Shown here: positions 1 to 5,908 of the stretch, one piece after another
Numbering within the stretch: the first letter of the stretch is position 1
Layout: every line of letters begins with the position of its first letter
Origin: Bacillota bacterium
GTDB taxonomy: Bacteria > Bacillota > Clostridia > Lachnospirales > Cellulosilyticaceae
Direction: 5' to 3'
Assembly: GCA_023415525.1 (NCBI GenBank)
Contig: JAEZKI010000425.1
Span: forward strand, 1 to 6,868
DNA: 6,868 nt
The notes under the pieces: model-generated
Told to the model about the DNA's origin: nothing
The model's input: the letters and a program-made list of their open reading frames with translations, nothing else
Databases searched by the model: none
Program-made: the position numbers and the translations under genes

Positions 1-1
1 T

Positions 2-1192
2 CAGTTTACGCCTAATCAATGTGATCTCAATTGGGAAAATCCTCAACTTAGGCAGGAGATTTATAAGCTGATGCGCTTTTGGTTAGACAAGGGAGTCAAA
101 GGCTTTCGAATGGATGTTATTAATGCCATTAGTAAGGCAGAAGGTTTTCCCAATGCAGGGAAGAAAGCGAATAAATTAGAATTTCCCGGGGAATTAACCC
201 TCAATCGCCCTAAGACCCATAGCTACATACAAGAAATGTATAAGGAGGTATTAGAACCCTATGGGTGTATAGCTATAGGGGAAGGCCCCCTTGCATTGCC
301 AGAAGATGTCCTTCTCTATACAAAACCAGAGAGAAAGGAACTTCAAATGATGTTCCACTTTGATCTCCATAATCTAGGCTATGGCGTATTAGGTAAGTAT
401 GACTTTAGAAAACTTTATCACTGGACAGTTAGGGATTTTAAACAGGTTTTATTTAAGTGGCAAAGCGTAATGGAAGAACAGGGTGGATGGACAGGCAACT
501 ATTTGTCTAATCATGACCAAAATAGACAGGTCTCTCGCTTTGGCGAGGATAAGAGATATCGTGTAGAAAGCGCCAAAGCACTTGCTCTCTTAAATCTTAC
601 GCTAAGAGGAACCTCCTTCCTTTATCAAGGTGAAGAAATAGGGATGACGGACTGCACCTTAGAAGAAGAGGAGTGGCAAGATTATGAAGCTATAAATGCC
701 TATAAGGTTCTCCAGTCTATGATGCATTTACCCAAATTTTTAGCCAGGACTATTGTCAAAAAGGTGACGAGAGATAATAGCCGGACTCCTATGCAGTGGG
801 ACGCTTCAAAACATGGAGGTTTTACACAAGGCCAACCTTGGATGAAGGTAAATCCTAATTATAAAGAAATTAATGTAGCTAATGAAGAAGCAGACACTCA
901 CTCAATTTTGAGTTTTTATAAGGAACTTATTGCCTTTAGAAAAGAGCATCCAGTGTTAACGTGGGGAAGCTTTAGACCTCTTTTGGAGGAACACCCCCAG
1001 TTAATTGCCTATAGGCGGCAAGGAGAAAAGGAAAGCTATTTGATTCTTGTTAACCTTCTCGGGAAAAAAGCAACTTGTCCAAAGGGGGTAATAGAAGGAG
1101 TCTTAGAAAGACATCTTTTTTGTAACTACCAACAGATAGAAGATCCCTATAAATTAAGGCCTTTCGAAGCCAGGGTTTATAGAAGTCTATAG
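2..1192 (+). CDS. GH13 alpha-glucosidase, oligo-1,6-glucosidase/isomaltase-like (5' end missing)
   Basis: This is the C-terminal ~396 codons of a cytoplasmic-type glycoside hydrolase family 13 enzyme that should release glucose from the non-reducing end of short alpha-glucosides. The frame is open from base 2; the ATG at 71 is internal, because the upstream codons encode the conserved QPDLNWENP-like segment (here QCDLNWENP). Visible motifs are GFRMDVIN with the nucleophile Asp (bases 113-115), IGEGP with the acid/base Glu (281-283), and SNHDQ with the third catalytic Asp (515-517). SRTPMQWD lies near 781-801, and a C-terminal beta domain follows. By family numbering about 160 N-terminal residues lie outside the window. 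Val directly after the nucleophile is the residue associated with alpha-1,6 rather than alpha-1,4 preference in this subfamily, so an isomaltase role is inferred. Trehalose-6-phosphate hydrolase and dextran glucosidase also carry this Val and are not excluded. No clear terminator follows the stop codon. Confidence 0.93.
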   Translation, partial: QFTPNQCDLNWENPQLRQEIYKLMRFWLDKGVKGFRMDVINAISKAEGFPNAGKKANKLEFPGELTLNRPKTHSYIQEMYKEVLEPYGCIAIGEGPLALPEDVLLYTKPERKELQMMFHFDLHNLGYGVLGKYDFRKLYHWTVRDFKQVLFKWQSVMEEQGGWTGNYLSNHDQNRQVSRFGEDKRYRVESAKALALLNLTLRGTSFLYQGEEIGMTDCTLEEEEWQDYEAINAYKVLQSMMHLPKFLARTIVKKVTRDNSRTPMQWDASKHGGFTQGQPWMKVNPNYKEINVANEEADTHSILSFYKELIAFRKEHPVLTWGSFRPLLEEHPQLIAYRRQGEKESYLILVNLLGKKATCPKGVIEGVLERHLFCNYQQIEDPYKLRPFEARVYRSL

Positions 1193-1202
1193 ATAAAAGC
1201 CA

Positions 1203-1211
1203 TGGTATAAT
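1203..1211 (+). promoter_or_regulatory. Extended -10 promoter for the stalk/transglutaminase gene
   Basis: TGGTATAAT, a perfect TGn extended -10 element, lies 11 bp after the stop codon of the alpha-glucosidase gene and 56 bp before the next start codon. No good -35 hexamer is present about 17 bp upstream, which extended -10 promoters tolerate. It suggests the downstream gene has its own transcript. Confidence 0.5.
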
Positions 1212-1252
1212 GGAGAGATAAAGTAGTTAGTAACCAAAACTAGAAAAAGGCT

Positions 1253-1260
1253 GGAAGGAG
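1253..1260 (+). promoter_or_regulatory. Ribosome binding site of the stalk/transglutaminase gene
   Basis: GGAAGGAG ends 7 nt before the ATG at 1268. It supports that ATG as the start, which also places a lysine-rich signal peptide at the N-terminus. Confidence 0.75.
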
Positions 1261-1267
1261 AGAGAGG

Positions 1268-2614
1268 ATGAAGAAGAAAAAAATAATACAGATTGGTTTA
1301 TTAGTTGTATTGGCATTTTTAGGAATGCCCAGTGTTTGCAAAAGCTTAACTCTTTTTGCTACAGAAGTAAAAAGTCGTATGCAAGCTTTACCCACACAGG
1401 CGAAGGTTGTAATAGATGGAAAAGAGGTGAGTTTTGAGGCTTATTCCATTGCGGATAGTAATTACTTTAAACTAAGAGATTTAGCACAAGCTATTAATGG
1501 TACGCCTGCTCAGTTTGCTGTGGAATGGGATGATAACAAACAAGCTATCAGTCTAATAAGTAATAGGCCCTATGTGGCAGCCGGAGGAGAATTAGCGAAG
1601 GGTGATGGAAGTGCTAAAGAGGCGTTACTACTTAAAAAGCCTATTTATAAAGATAACAATAAAATAAGTTTAGCAGCCTATACGATTAAGGATGTCAATT
1701 ATTTTAAACTAAGAGATTTGGCAACGAATTTGGATTTTTATTTAGACTGGGATGCAGTAACACAAACCATCCATATACATACCCAATTAACACATACAGG
1801 AGAAATAAAACAGTCTGTAATCACAACTCTACCCAACCCTATCTTTTTAGATGAGGAGAATCTACAGCTACCAGTAACTACTCCTCTAAAATATCCAAAG
1901 AGTCAAAAGGACTATGTGGATATTATCCTCTATATGGCTGCAAATAAGCAAGATACTTACGAATTAACCTATGATGCTGCCATGCGCCAGTCCTTTCAAG
2001 ATAAAATTTTATCTGAAATGATTTTGGATGCACATGAACAAGCCTTTTATACTTATCCGGAATATTTTTGTTATAAGAATATGATAGAAGCCTCTATGAA
2101 AGGAACTTATAACGGTGGGACACTGACCTTAAAATTAACCAATAATGAAATAGATACCTATAAGGCTAACCAGATGAGAGATACCTTTTTTAAAGAAGTC
2201 AAAGAATTGGCACAGCAGTTAATAGACGAGGGTACTATTACCCAGGACATGACTGAAAAAGAAAAAGCTAAAGCTTTCTATGAATGGGTGGTTCTAAATC
2301 TGGAATATGATACAGACTATACGGAAGAAGGTTACACAGGTTATGGGGCCCTTATCAATAGAAAAGCTGTATGTCAAGGCTACACAGCGCTTTATAATAG
2401 TCTGTGTAAGTTAGTAGGGATCCAGATAGCAGGTATGGGAGGATATGCTGGAGAAGACAATGAGAGCCATATGTGGAGTGTTGCTACATTAGATGGAGAG
2501 AAAACATTTATTGATACCACTTTTGGTGATCCTGTTCCTGATCGAAAGGGTGTTTGTAATTTTGACTACTTTGCTATAGATGAGAGTACCTTAAGAAAGA
2601 CTCATACTTGGTAA
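1268..2614 (+). CDS. Secreted stalk-domain protein with transglutaminase-like domain
   Basis: This is a 448-residue protein predicted to be exported. Residues 1-31 form a signal peptide (KKKK, then a hydrophobic core); Cys24 does not sit in a lipobox, and cleavage after Ala31 is plausible. Two stalk repeats (copper-amine-oxidase-N-like, typical of clostridial cell-surface proteins) cover about residues 45-102 and 123-173. Each contains the identical string NYFKLRDLA, at 65-73 and 144-152. A linker and a helical region follow. A transglutaminase-like (papain-fold) domain covers about 330-448, with candidate catalytic Cys369 (KAVCQGYT), His401 (ESHMWSV) and Asp416 (FIDTTFGDP). Bacterial members of this fold may be peptidases, cross-linkers or amidases, so the reaction cannot be assigned; action at the cell envelope is inferred from the export signal and stalk. 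The protein ends shortly after the last predicted strand (THTW), so its C-terminus is compact. The gene appears to be a single unit between its own promoter and a terminator. Confidence 0.9.
   Translation: MKKKKIIQIGLLVVLAFLGMPSVCKSLTLFATEVKSRMQALPTQAKVVIDGKEVSFEAYSIADSNYFKLRDLAQAINGTPAQFAVEWDDNKQAISLISNRPYVAAGGELAKGDGSAKEALLLKKPIYKDNNKISLAAYTIKDVNYFKLRDLATNLDFYLDWDAVTQTIHIHTQLTHTGEIKQSVITTLPNPIFLDEENLQLPVTTPLKYPKSQKDYVDIILYMAANKQDTYELTYDAAMRQSFQDKILSEMILDAHEQAFYTYPEYFCYKNMIEASMKGTYNGGTLTLKLTNNEIDTYKANQMRDTFFKEVKELAQQLIDEGTITQDMTEKEKAKAFYEWVVLNLEYDTDYTEEGYTGYGALINRKAVCQGYTALYNSLCKLVGIQIAGMGGYAGEDNESHMWSVATLDGEKTFIDTTFGDPVPDRKGVCNFDYFAIDESTLRKTHTW
1460..1723 (+). repeat. Two copies of a stalk-repeat core within the secreted protein gene
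   Basis: The 27 bases at 1460-1486 and 1697-1723 both encode NYFKLRDLA and match at 25 of 27 positions, with both differences at third codon positions. They mark an internal duplication of the stalk domain with a period of 237 bp (79 codons). Confidence 0.85.
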
Positions 2615-2709
2615 GAGAAAGTAAAAAATGATTTAAAAAAGGTGTGTACTTATACATTAAAGGCAACCTGATTATTGCTTGAATGGAAATGAAATAAGTA
2701 TGTCTATAT

Positions 2710-2763
2710 AAGGGAAAGAGGCTGAACACTAATTTTTTCATAGTGTGACAGCCTCTTTCCCTT
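2710..2763 (+). terminator. Long hairpin, probable terminator of the stalk/transglutaminase gene
   Basis: A perfect 15-bp stem (2710-2724 with 2749-2763) continues, after a small internal bulge, as 6 more pairs (2726-2731 with 2741-2746) around a T-rich 9-nt loop. Only three T follow the stem core directly (partly inside the stem), and a run of seven T comes about 10 bases later, so termination rests mainly on the strong stem. It lies 95 bp after the stop codon. Confidence 0.6.
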
Positions 2764-2827
2764 TGTACTAAAATTTTTTTATTAGTATAGTCGGGTAGGC
2801 CTATATCTTATAAGTAAAAAATCTTTC

Positions 2828-2890
2828 TTATAGCATACCACCATCTAGCATCAAAGTTTGCCCAGTCATTTTTTGCATAGAGAGATACAT
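2828..2890 (-). pseudogene. 3' remnant of a short-chain dehydrogenase/reductase gene
   Basis: Read on the minus strand, this stretch ends in codons for MTGQTLMLDGGML followed by TAA. That matches the usual C-terminus of classical short-chain dehydrogenases (family pattern: Y-[MVI]-T-G-Q-x-[LI]-x-[VL]-D-G-G). The frame is closed by TGA (bases 2891-2893) just 20 codons upstream, and no dehydrogenase-like coding continues beyond it in any minus-strand frame. Only the tail survives; the Rossmann motif and the active-site Tyr-x-x-x-Lys are absent. This is a decayed or deleted gene and makes no functional enzyme. The original substrate cannot be inferred. Confidence 0.65.
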
Positions 2891-2892
2891 TC

Positions 2893-3035
2893 ACTGATGA
2901 TAGAAAAAACAATTAATAATTAGATGAAGTGTTGCAATTAGGCAAAAAATAGGTTTTTTACTTATTTATTTTATACAAGTAAAGATACAAAATTAATCAT
3001 AAAATGACAAAATAAATATTATTTTCTCAATATTA
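2893..3035. other. AT-rich non-coding stretch upstream of the regulator promoter
   Basis: I see no gene, RNA or repeat here. The sequence is strongly AT-rich, especially 2940-3035, directly upstream of the -35 element. It could act as an UP-like element for the promoter at 3036-3064, but this is inferred from composition only. Confidence 0.4.
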
Positions 3036-3064
3036 TTGACGAATGCTGTGTTATTTTCTATAAT
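3036..3064 (+). promoter_or_regulatory. Sigma-A promoter of the lacI-tctCBA operon
   Basis: TTGACG (3036-3041) and TATAAT (3059-3064) are separated by exactly 17 bp, a near-consensus housekeeping promoter. The predicted transcription start is near 3071, giving a leader of about 180 nt before the regulator gene. An operator-like sequence begins about 8 bp downstream of the predicted start. Confidence 0.75.
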
Positions 3065-3078
3065 TAAGCCATCAAATA

Positions 3079-3092
3079 GGCAAACGATAACC
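3079..3092 (+). promoter_or_regulatory. Upstream LacI-type operator (imperfect)
   Basis: GGCAAACGATAACC has the central CpG and the GCAAACG half-site also found in the perfect palindrome at 3217-3228; its right half is degenerate. It covers roughly +9 to +22 of the predicted transcript, a position where a bound repressor would block initiation or escape. The likely ligand is the LacI-family product of the next gene. Confidence 0.55.
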
Positions 3093-3216
3093 TATTACTA
3101 TTACATTAGTTTTGAGGGTAGACTATTGAATAGTAATAAATCAGGTAGAGGGGTACTGGTAAAAAAAGTAAGTAATAAACCATAAGCAATTAAGAATAAA
3201 AATTTATACGTTATAA

Positions 3217-3228
3217 GCAAACGTTTGC
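3217..3228 (+). promoter_or_regulatory. Downstream LacI-type operator (perfect palindrome)
   Basis: GCAAACGTTTGC is a perfect 12-bp palindrome with a central CpG, the standard layout for LacI-family operators. It lies 9 bp before the ribosome binding site of the regulator gene, consistent with autoregulation. It also resembles a CcpA cre site (TGNAANCGNTNNCA) but mismatches the outer T and A, so catabolite control by CcpA is a weaker alternative. Confidence 0.7.
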
Positions 3229-3250
3229 CTATGGAGAGGGAGGGGAAGAA

Positions 3251-4291
3251 ATGATAAAATATGCAACCTTGAAGGATGTGGCAGAGCGAGCTGGGACAAC
3301 AGCAGCTACTGTATCTTATGTACTCAATGAAACAAAGGGAAGATATATCAGTGAGGACATGAAGAAAAGAGTACTTGAGGCTGCAGAAGAGTTGAACTAT
3401 GTAAAAAGTAGTGTAGCAAGTAGCTTAAAAGGAAAAAAAAGAAAAATGATTGCAGTACTCGTTCCACAGTTTGCTAACCAGTTTTTTACTAGAATAATAT
3501 TGGCAATTGAAAAGGTGGCTGACCAGTATGGATACATTTTGAGTATCTGCAACACCTTCGACGATGTGAAACGGGAAAAGGAGATTCTAAGCCGAATGCA
3601 GCAGCAGAGGGTAGATGGTTACCTAATCATTCCAACTAAGGATGGGACGAAGAATACTAAGCAACTACGACAAGTGGAGATTCCCTTGGTGGTGGTAGAC
3701 CGACCACTAGAAGATGTCAAGGATTACTTCTGGGTAACCACAGATAATTACCAGTGTGGCTATATTGGGACACAACATTTAATAGATAATGGACATGAGC
3801 ATATGGCATACATCGGATGGGACTCTGGTATTCCAAACCTAGTAGCCAGACAAGTAGCATTTTATAAAGCGCTAGAGGATAATGGCATAGAAAAAGAGAA
3901 ATCCATCGTGGTAAATGGAGAATTCACCGAAGAGGCAGGTTACCAGATGACCAAAGAGCTTTTGGAAAACCACAAGGAGATTACAGCCTTATTCTATGGT
4001 TACAATATCCAGGCAAAAGGTGGTGTGCAATATCTACGTGAGCAGGGAATGCAGGCTGGCAAAGATATTTCAGTCGTTCTAATTGGTTCACCAGAATGGG
4101 CAAGTGTAGGCAATAATAGCTATACTCACGTGGACCAGAGAGATTATGAGCTTGGTACTGCAGCAGCAAAGCTGTTGTTTGAGATTATTAATAGTGAAAA
4201 AAAAGTAAAATCAAAATCTATTCTACTAGATTGCTTTTTAGAAGAGGGAGACTCTGTAAAAAATATAAGAAATAGGGGGATAATTTTATGA
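3251..4291 (+). CDS. LacI-family transcriptional regulator
   Basis: This is a 346-residue repressor of normal family length. The N-terminal helix-turn-helix is at about residues 6-26 (TLKDVAERAG, then TVSYVLN). The hinge helix VASSLKG is at 55-61, where Leu59 matches the leucine that opens the central CpG of LacI operators. The recognition-helix positions equivalent to LacI Tyr17, Gln18 and Arg22 are Ala18, Ala19 and Tyr23. Residues ~65-335 form a periplasmic-binding-protein-like effector domain (IPLVVVDRPLE near 144-154; TTDNYQCGYIGTQHLIDNGH near 163-181). The ATG is chosen because GGGAGGGG ends 5 nt upstream. It overlaps tctC by 4 bp (ATGA), so the regulator and transporter are co-transcribed and probably translationally coupled. 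It most likely represses its own operon through the two operators upstream and is released by the transported compound or a metabolite of it. The effector is unknown. Confidence 0.95.
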   Translation: MIKYATLKDVAERAGTTAATVSYVLNETKGRYISEDMKKRVLEAAEELNYVKSSVASSLKGKKRKMIAVLVPQFANQFFTRIILAIEKVADQYGYILSICNTFDDVKREKEILSRMQQQRVDGYLIIPTKDGTKNTKQLRQVEIPLVVVDRPLEDVKDYFWVTTDNYQCGYIGTQHLIDNGHEHMAYIGWDSGIPNLVARQVAFYKALEDNGIEKEKSIVVNGEFTEEAGYQMTKELLENHKEITALFYGYNIQAKGGVQYLREQGMQAGKDISVVLIGSPEWASVGNNSYTHVDQRDYELGTAAAKLLFEIINSEKKVKSKSILLDCFLEEGDSVKNIRNRGIIL

Positions 4292-5325
4292 ATAAGAAAC
4301 ATATGAGTTTAATTGCAGTAGCAGTAGTAGTGGTAGTTGCAGCAATAGCATGGCCAAGTATCAAAGGTATGATAGGGGGAGGGGATAAATACCCTTCAAG
4401 AGATGTTAACATTACAGTTCCATTTAATCCAGGTGGATCAACGGACCTCACTGGTAGAGCATTGGGTGAGGCAATGGGCAAATCACTGGGAACCAACTTT
4501 GTTGTAACGAATACTCCTGGGGCAGGTGGTTCTGTAGGGTCCTTAGCAGTATACAATGCGAATAAGGATGGTTACACCATCTTAGCAGATGGTATGCTAG
4601 CATTTACATCTATGCCTGTAATGGATACAATGAAAACTACTGCTAATGAATGGGATATTTGGTTAGCAACTTTTACGCCAAATGTCATTGCGGTTAGAAA
4701 AGATTCTCCATATCAGACGATGGAAGATTTAGTTAAGGCTCTTAAGGAAAATCCAGGCCAAATTACAGCAGGTACAGCAGGTCCAGGTAGTGGTGGACAC
4801 ATTGGAATTGAAGTAGTTAAGGGGGCACTTGGTGTTGAGTACAAACACGTTCCCTATCAAGGAGGGAATCCTGCAATTGTAGCCACTCTTTCTGGCGAAG
4901 TTGATTTTACCCCACAGTTACTAGTTGAGATGGAGGATATGATTAAAGCAGGTGAACTTAGAGCATTAGCTTGTTTAACAGCAGAGGATATACAGATTAA
5001 AGATGGTCCAACCATTCCATCTATCACTAAATTTATACCAGAAATCGCAAATAGAATGCCAATGGGTGAAACTACAGGTTTAGCAGTGCCAAAGGGTTTA
5101 CCTGAAGGAGTACTAGAGCAATTAGATAAAGCCTTTGATGAAGCTACTAAGAGTGAAAGCTTTACCAGTTTCTGTGCAAGTAAAGGTTTTATTATGAATC
5201 CAATGGGTAGAGAAGAGTCTGCAAAATATGTGGAGAACTTAGCTTCTATTGTTACTTGGACTCTATATGATGCAGGTGTAGCAAAAGTTTCTCCAGAAGA
5301 ATTTAAGATTGCTAGACCACAATAA
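4288..5325 (+). CDS. tctC: Tripartite tricarboxylate transporter substrate-binding protein (TctC/BUG family)
   Basis: This 345-residue extracytoplasmic binding protein captures an organic anion for the TctAB membrane complex. Family signatures are in order: YPSRDVNITVPFNPGGSTD (35-53), NTPGAGGSVG (75-84), DGYT (94-97), GTAGPGSGGHI (162-172, the second ligand loop) and VPYQGGNPAIVATLSGEVD (188-206). The two Gly-rich loops normally hold the ligand carboxylate. The N-terminus has a hydrophobic segment at about 7-25 but no lipobox cysteine. It is therefore either an uncleaved membrane anchor or a signal peptide cut near AIA (19-21), unlike the usual lipoprotein binding proteins of Gram-positive bacteria. 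The start overlaps the regulator stop codon (ATGA), with AGGGGGA 7 nt upstream. A hairpin with a T-run follows the stop codon. The substrate cannot be predicted; the family covers citrate, dicarboxylates, aromatic acids and others. Confidence 0.95.
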   Translation: MNKKHMSLIAVAVVVVVAAIAWPSIKGMIGGGDKYPSRDVNITVPFNPGGSTDLTGRALGEAMGKSLGTNFVVTNTPGAGGSVGSLAVYNANKDGYTILADGMLAFTSMPVMDTMKTTANEWDIWLATFTPNVIAVRKDSPYQTMEDLVKALKENPGQITAGTAGPGSGGHIGIEVVKGALGVEYKHVPYQGGNPAIVATLSGEVDFTPQLLVEMEDMIKAGELRALACLTAEDIQIKDGPTIPSITKFIPEIANRMPMGETTGLAVPKGLPEGVLEQLDKAFDEATKSESFTSFCASKGFIMNPMGREESAKYVENLASIVTWTLYDAGVAKVSPEEFKIARPQ

Positions 5326-5346
5326 GTATATTTCGTCATTTAAAGT

Positions 5347-5383
5347 GCTAGATGCAATGTAAAAGGGTATCTAGCCTTTTTTT
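5347..5383 (+). terminator. Intra-operon terminator or attenuator between tctC and tctB
   Basis: A stem of GCTAGAT (5347-5353) with ATCTAGC (5369-5375), extendable by one G-U and one C-G pair to 9 bp, is followed after one base by seven T (5377-5383). It lies 21 bp after the tctC stop and 27 bp before the tctB start. Partial termination here would give more binding protein than membrane subunits. Confidence 0.7.
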
Positions 5384-5396
5384 AAAATTTTTTGAT

Positions 5397-5406
5397 AGGA
5401 GGTGAT
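5397..5406 (+). promoter_or_regulatory. Ribosome binding site that fixes the tctB start
   Basis: AGGAGGTGAT is a full match to the anti-Shine-Dalgarno sequence. Its GGAGG core ends 8 nt before the ATG at 5411. The in-frame GTG at 5402 lies inside this element and so cannot be the start. Confidence 0.85.
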
Positions 5407-5410
5407 TGGT

Positions 5411-5890
5411 ATGAGTGAAAATAAGCATTTTGATTTTATGGGCTCTATTGTATTAAGCGTAGCTTCTCTGTTCATTATACTATCTGGATATGGGATTTAT
5501 GAAAAATCAGGAGAGCTAATGCATGTTTCACCAGGTTTACTGCCAATTATATTAGGAGTTGCAATGCTGTTATGTAGCCTATTGTTATTTTTCTCAAGTT
5601 TAAAAGATGGTGGTGCTAGTAAAAGAGTTGAGGAGATTAAAGAGTGGATAGGTATCATCTTTAAGAGCGAGACTACAATAAGTATGCTTGTAGGTACCGT
5701 TATCATGGGTGTATATACATTTGTCCTATTAAGTATTCTACCTTTTTGGTTGGCTTCTTTGTTATTTATGATATTCCTGATGATTTATTTGAATGCTACT
5801 TCCATAGTGAAGATTTTAATCTTGTCAGGTGGAGGCGTTGCATTAGTTGTACTTTTATTTCAAGTTCTATTTAGAGTTCCATTACCATAA
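5411..5890 (+). CDS. tctB: Tripartite tricarboxylate transporter small membrane subunit (TctB family)
   Basis: This 159-residue membrane protein is the small subunit of the TTT transporter. Four hydrophobic segments are visible, at about residues 10-26, 39-61, 84-110 and 111-156 (the last two stretches are long and hold the remaining helices). A basic/acidic cytoplasmic-type loop (about 63-80) lies between the second and third. SPGLLPIILG (38-47) matches the family motif GPGFFPxxLG after the first helix. Sequence conservation in this family is low, so the assignment rests on topology, this motif and position between tctC and tctA. The ATG at 5411 is used because the ribosome binding site covers the alternative GTG 9 bp upstream. 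It follows tctC after an 85-bp gap containing a terminator-like hairpin, and precedes tctA by 18 bp. Confidence 0.9.
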   Translation: MSENKHFDFMGSIVLSVASLFIILSGYGIYEKSGELMHVSPGLLPIILGVAMLLCSLLLFFSSLKDGGASKRVEEIKEWIGIIFKSETTISMLVGTVIMGVYTFVLLSILPFWLASLLFMIFLMIYLNATSIVKILILSGGGVALVVLLFQVLFRVPLP

Positions 5891-5908
5891 GGAAGAGAGG
5901 AAAAGATT

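Larger units (their letters stand above)
3071..3250 (+). promoter_or_regulatory. Leader (5' untranslated region) of the regulator-transporter operon
   Basis: About 180 nt lie between the predicted transcription start and the regulator ATG. The region holds the two operator-like sequences and a GGGAGGGG ribosome binding site at 3238-3245. I found no recognisable riboswitch, leader peptide or terminator in it. A short inverted repeat, TTATA-CGT-TATAA (3204-3216), abuts the downstream operator. Confidence 0.5.

Noticed and set aside
71..73. ATG at 71 as a true start of the alpha-glucosidase
   Set aside because: The frame continues upstream to the window edge and encodes the conserved QPDLN-type segment, so the real start is outside the window.
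2615..2700. Possible continuation of the secreted protein after its stop codon (another frame reads VYLYIKGNLIIA then stop)
   Set aside because: The frame is short, interrupted by stops, and I cannot match it to a domain; the transglutaminase domain already appears complete.
3071..3216. Riboswitch or other structured RNA in the long leader
   Set aside because: I found no conserved riboswitch core, no extended helices and no terminator before the regulator gene; the length is explained by the two-operator layout.
3217..3228. Palindrome as a CcpA cre site rather than a dedicated LacI operator
   Set aside because: The outer T and A of the cre consensus are missing, and a related second copy near the promoter start fits the adjacent LacI-family gene better. 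Dual use is not excluded.
4218..4556. 112-codon minus-strand frame across the lacI-tctC junction
   Set aside because: It overlaps two well-supported genes on the other strand, and its proline/threonine-rich product is what one expects from the reverse complement of Gly- and Val-rich coding sequence.
4857..5339. 160-codon open frame on the minus strand
   Set aside because: It lies fully antisense to tctC, whose family motifs fix the coding strand. The frame resembles no known family and is preceded by no convincing start signals.
5402..5413. GTG at 5402 as the tctB start
   Set aside because: It sits inside the AGGAGGTGAT ribosome binding site; the ATG at 5411 has correct spacing.
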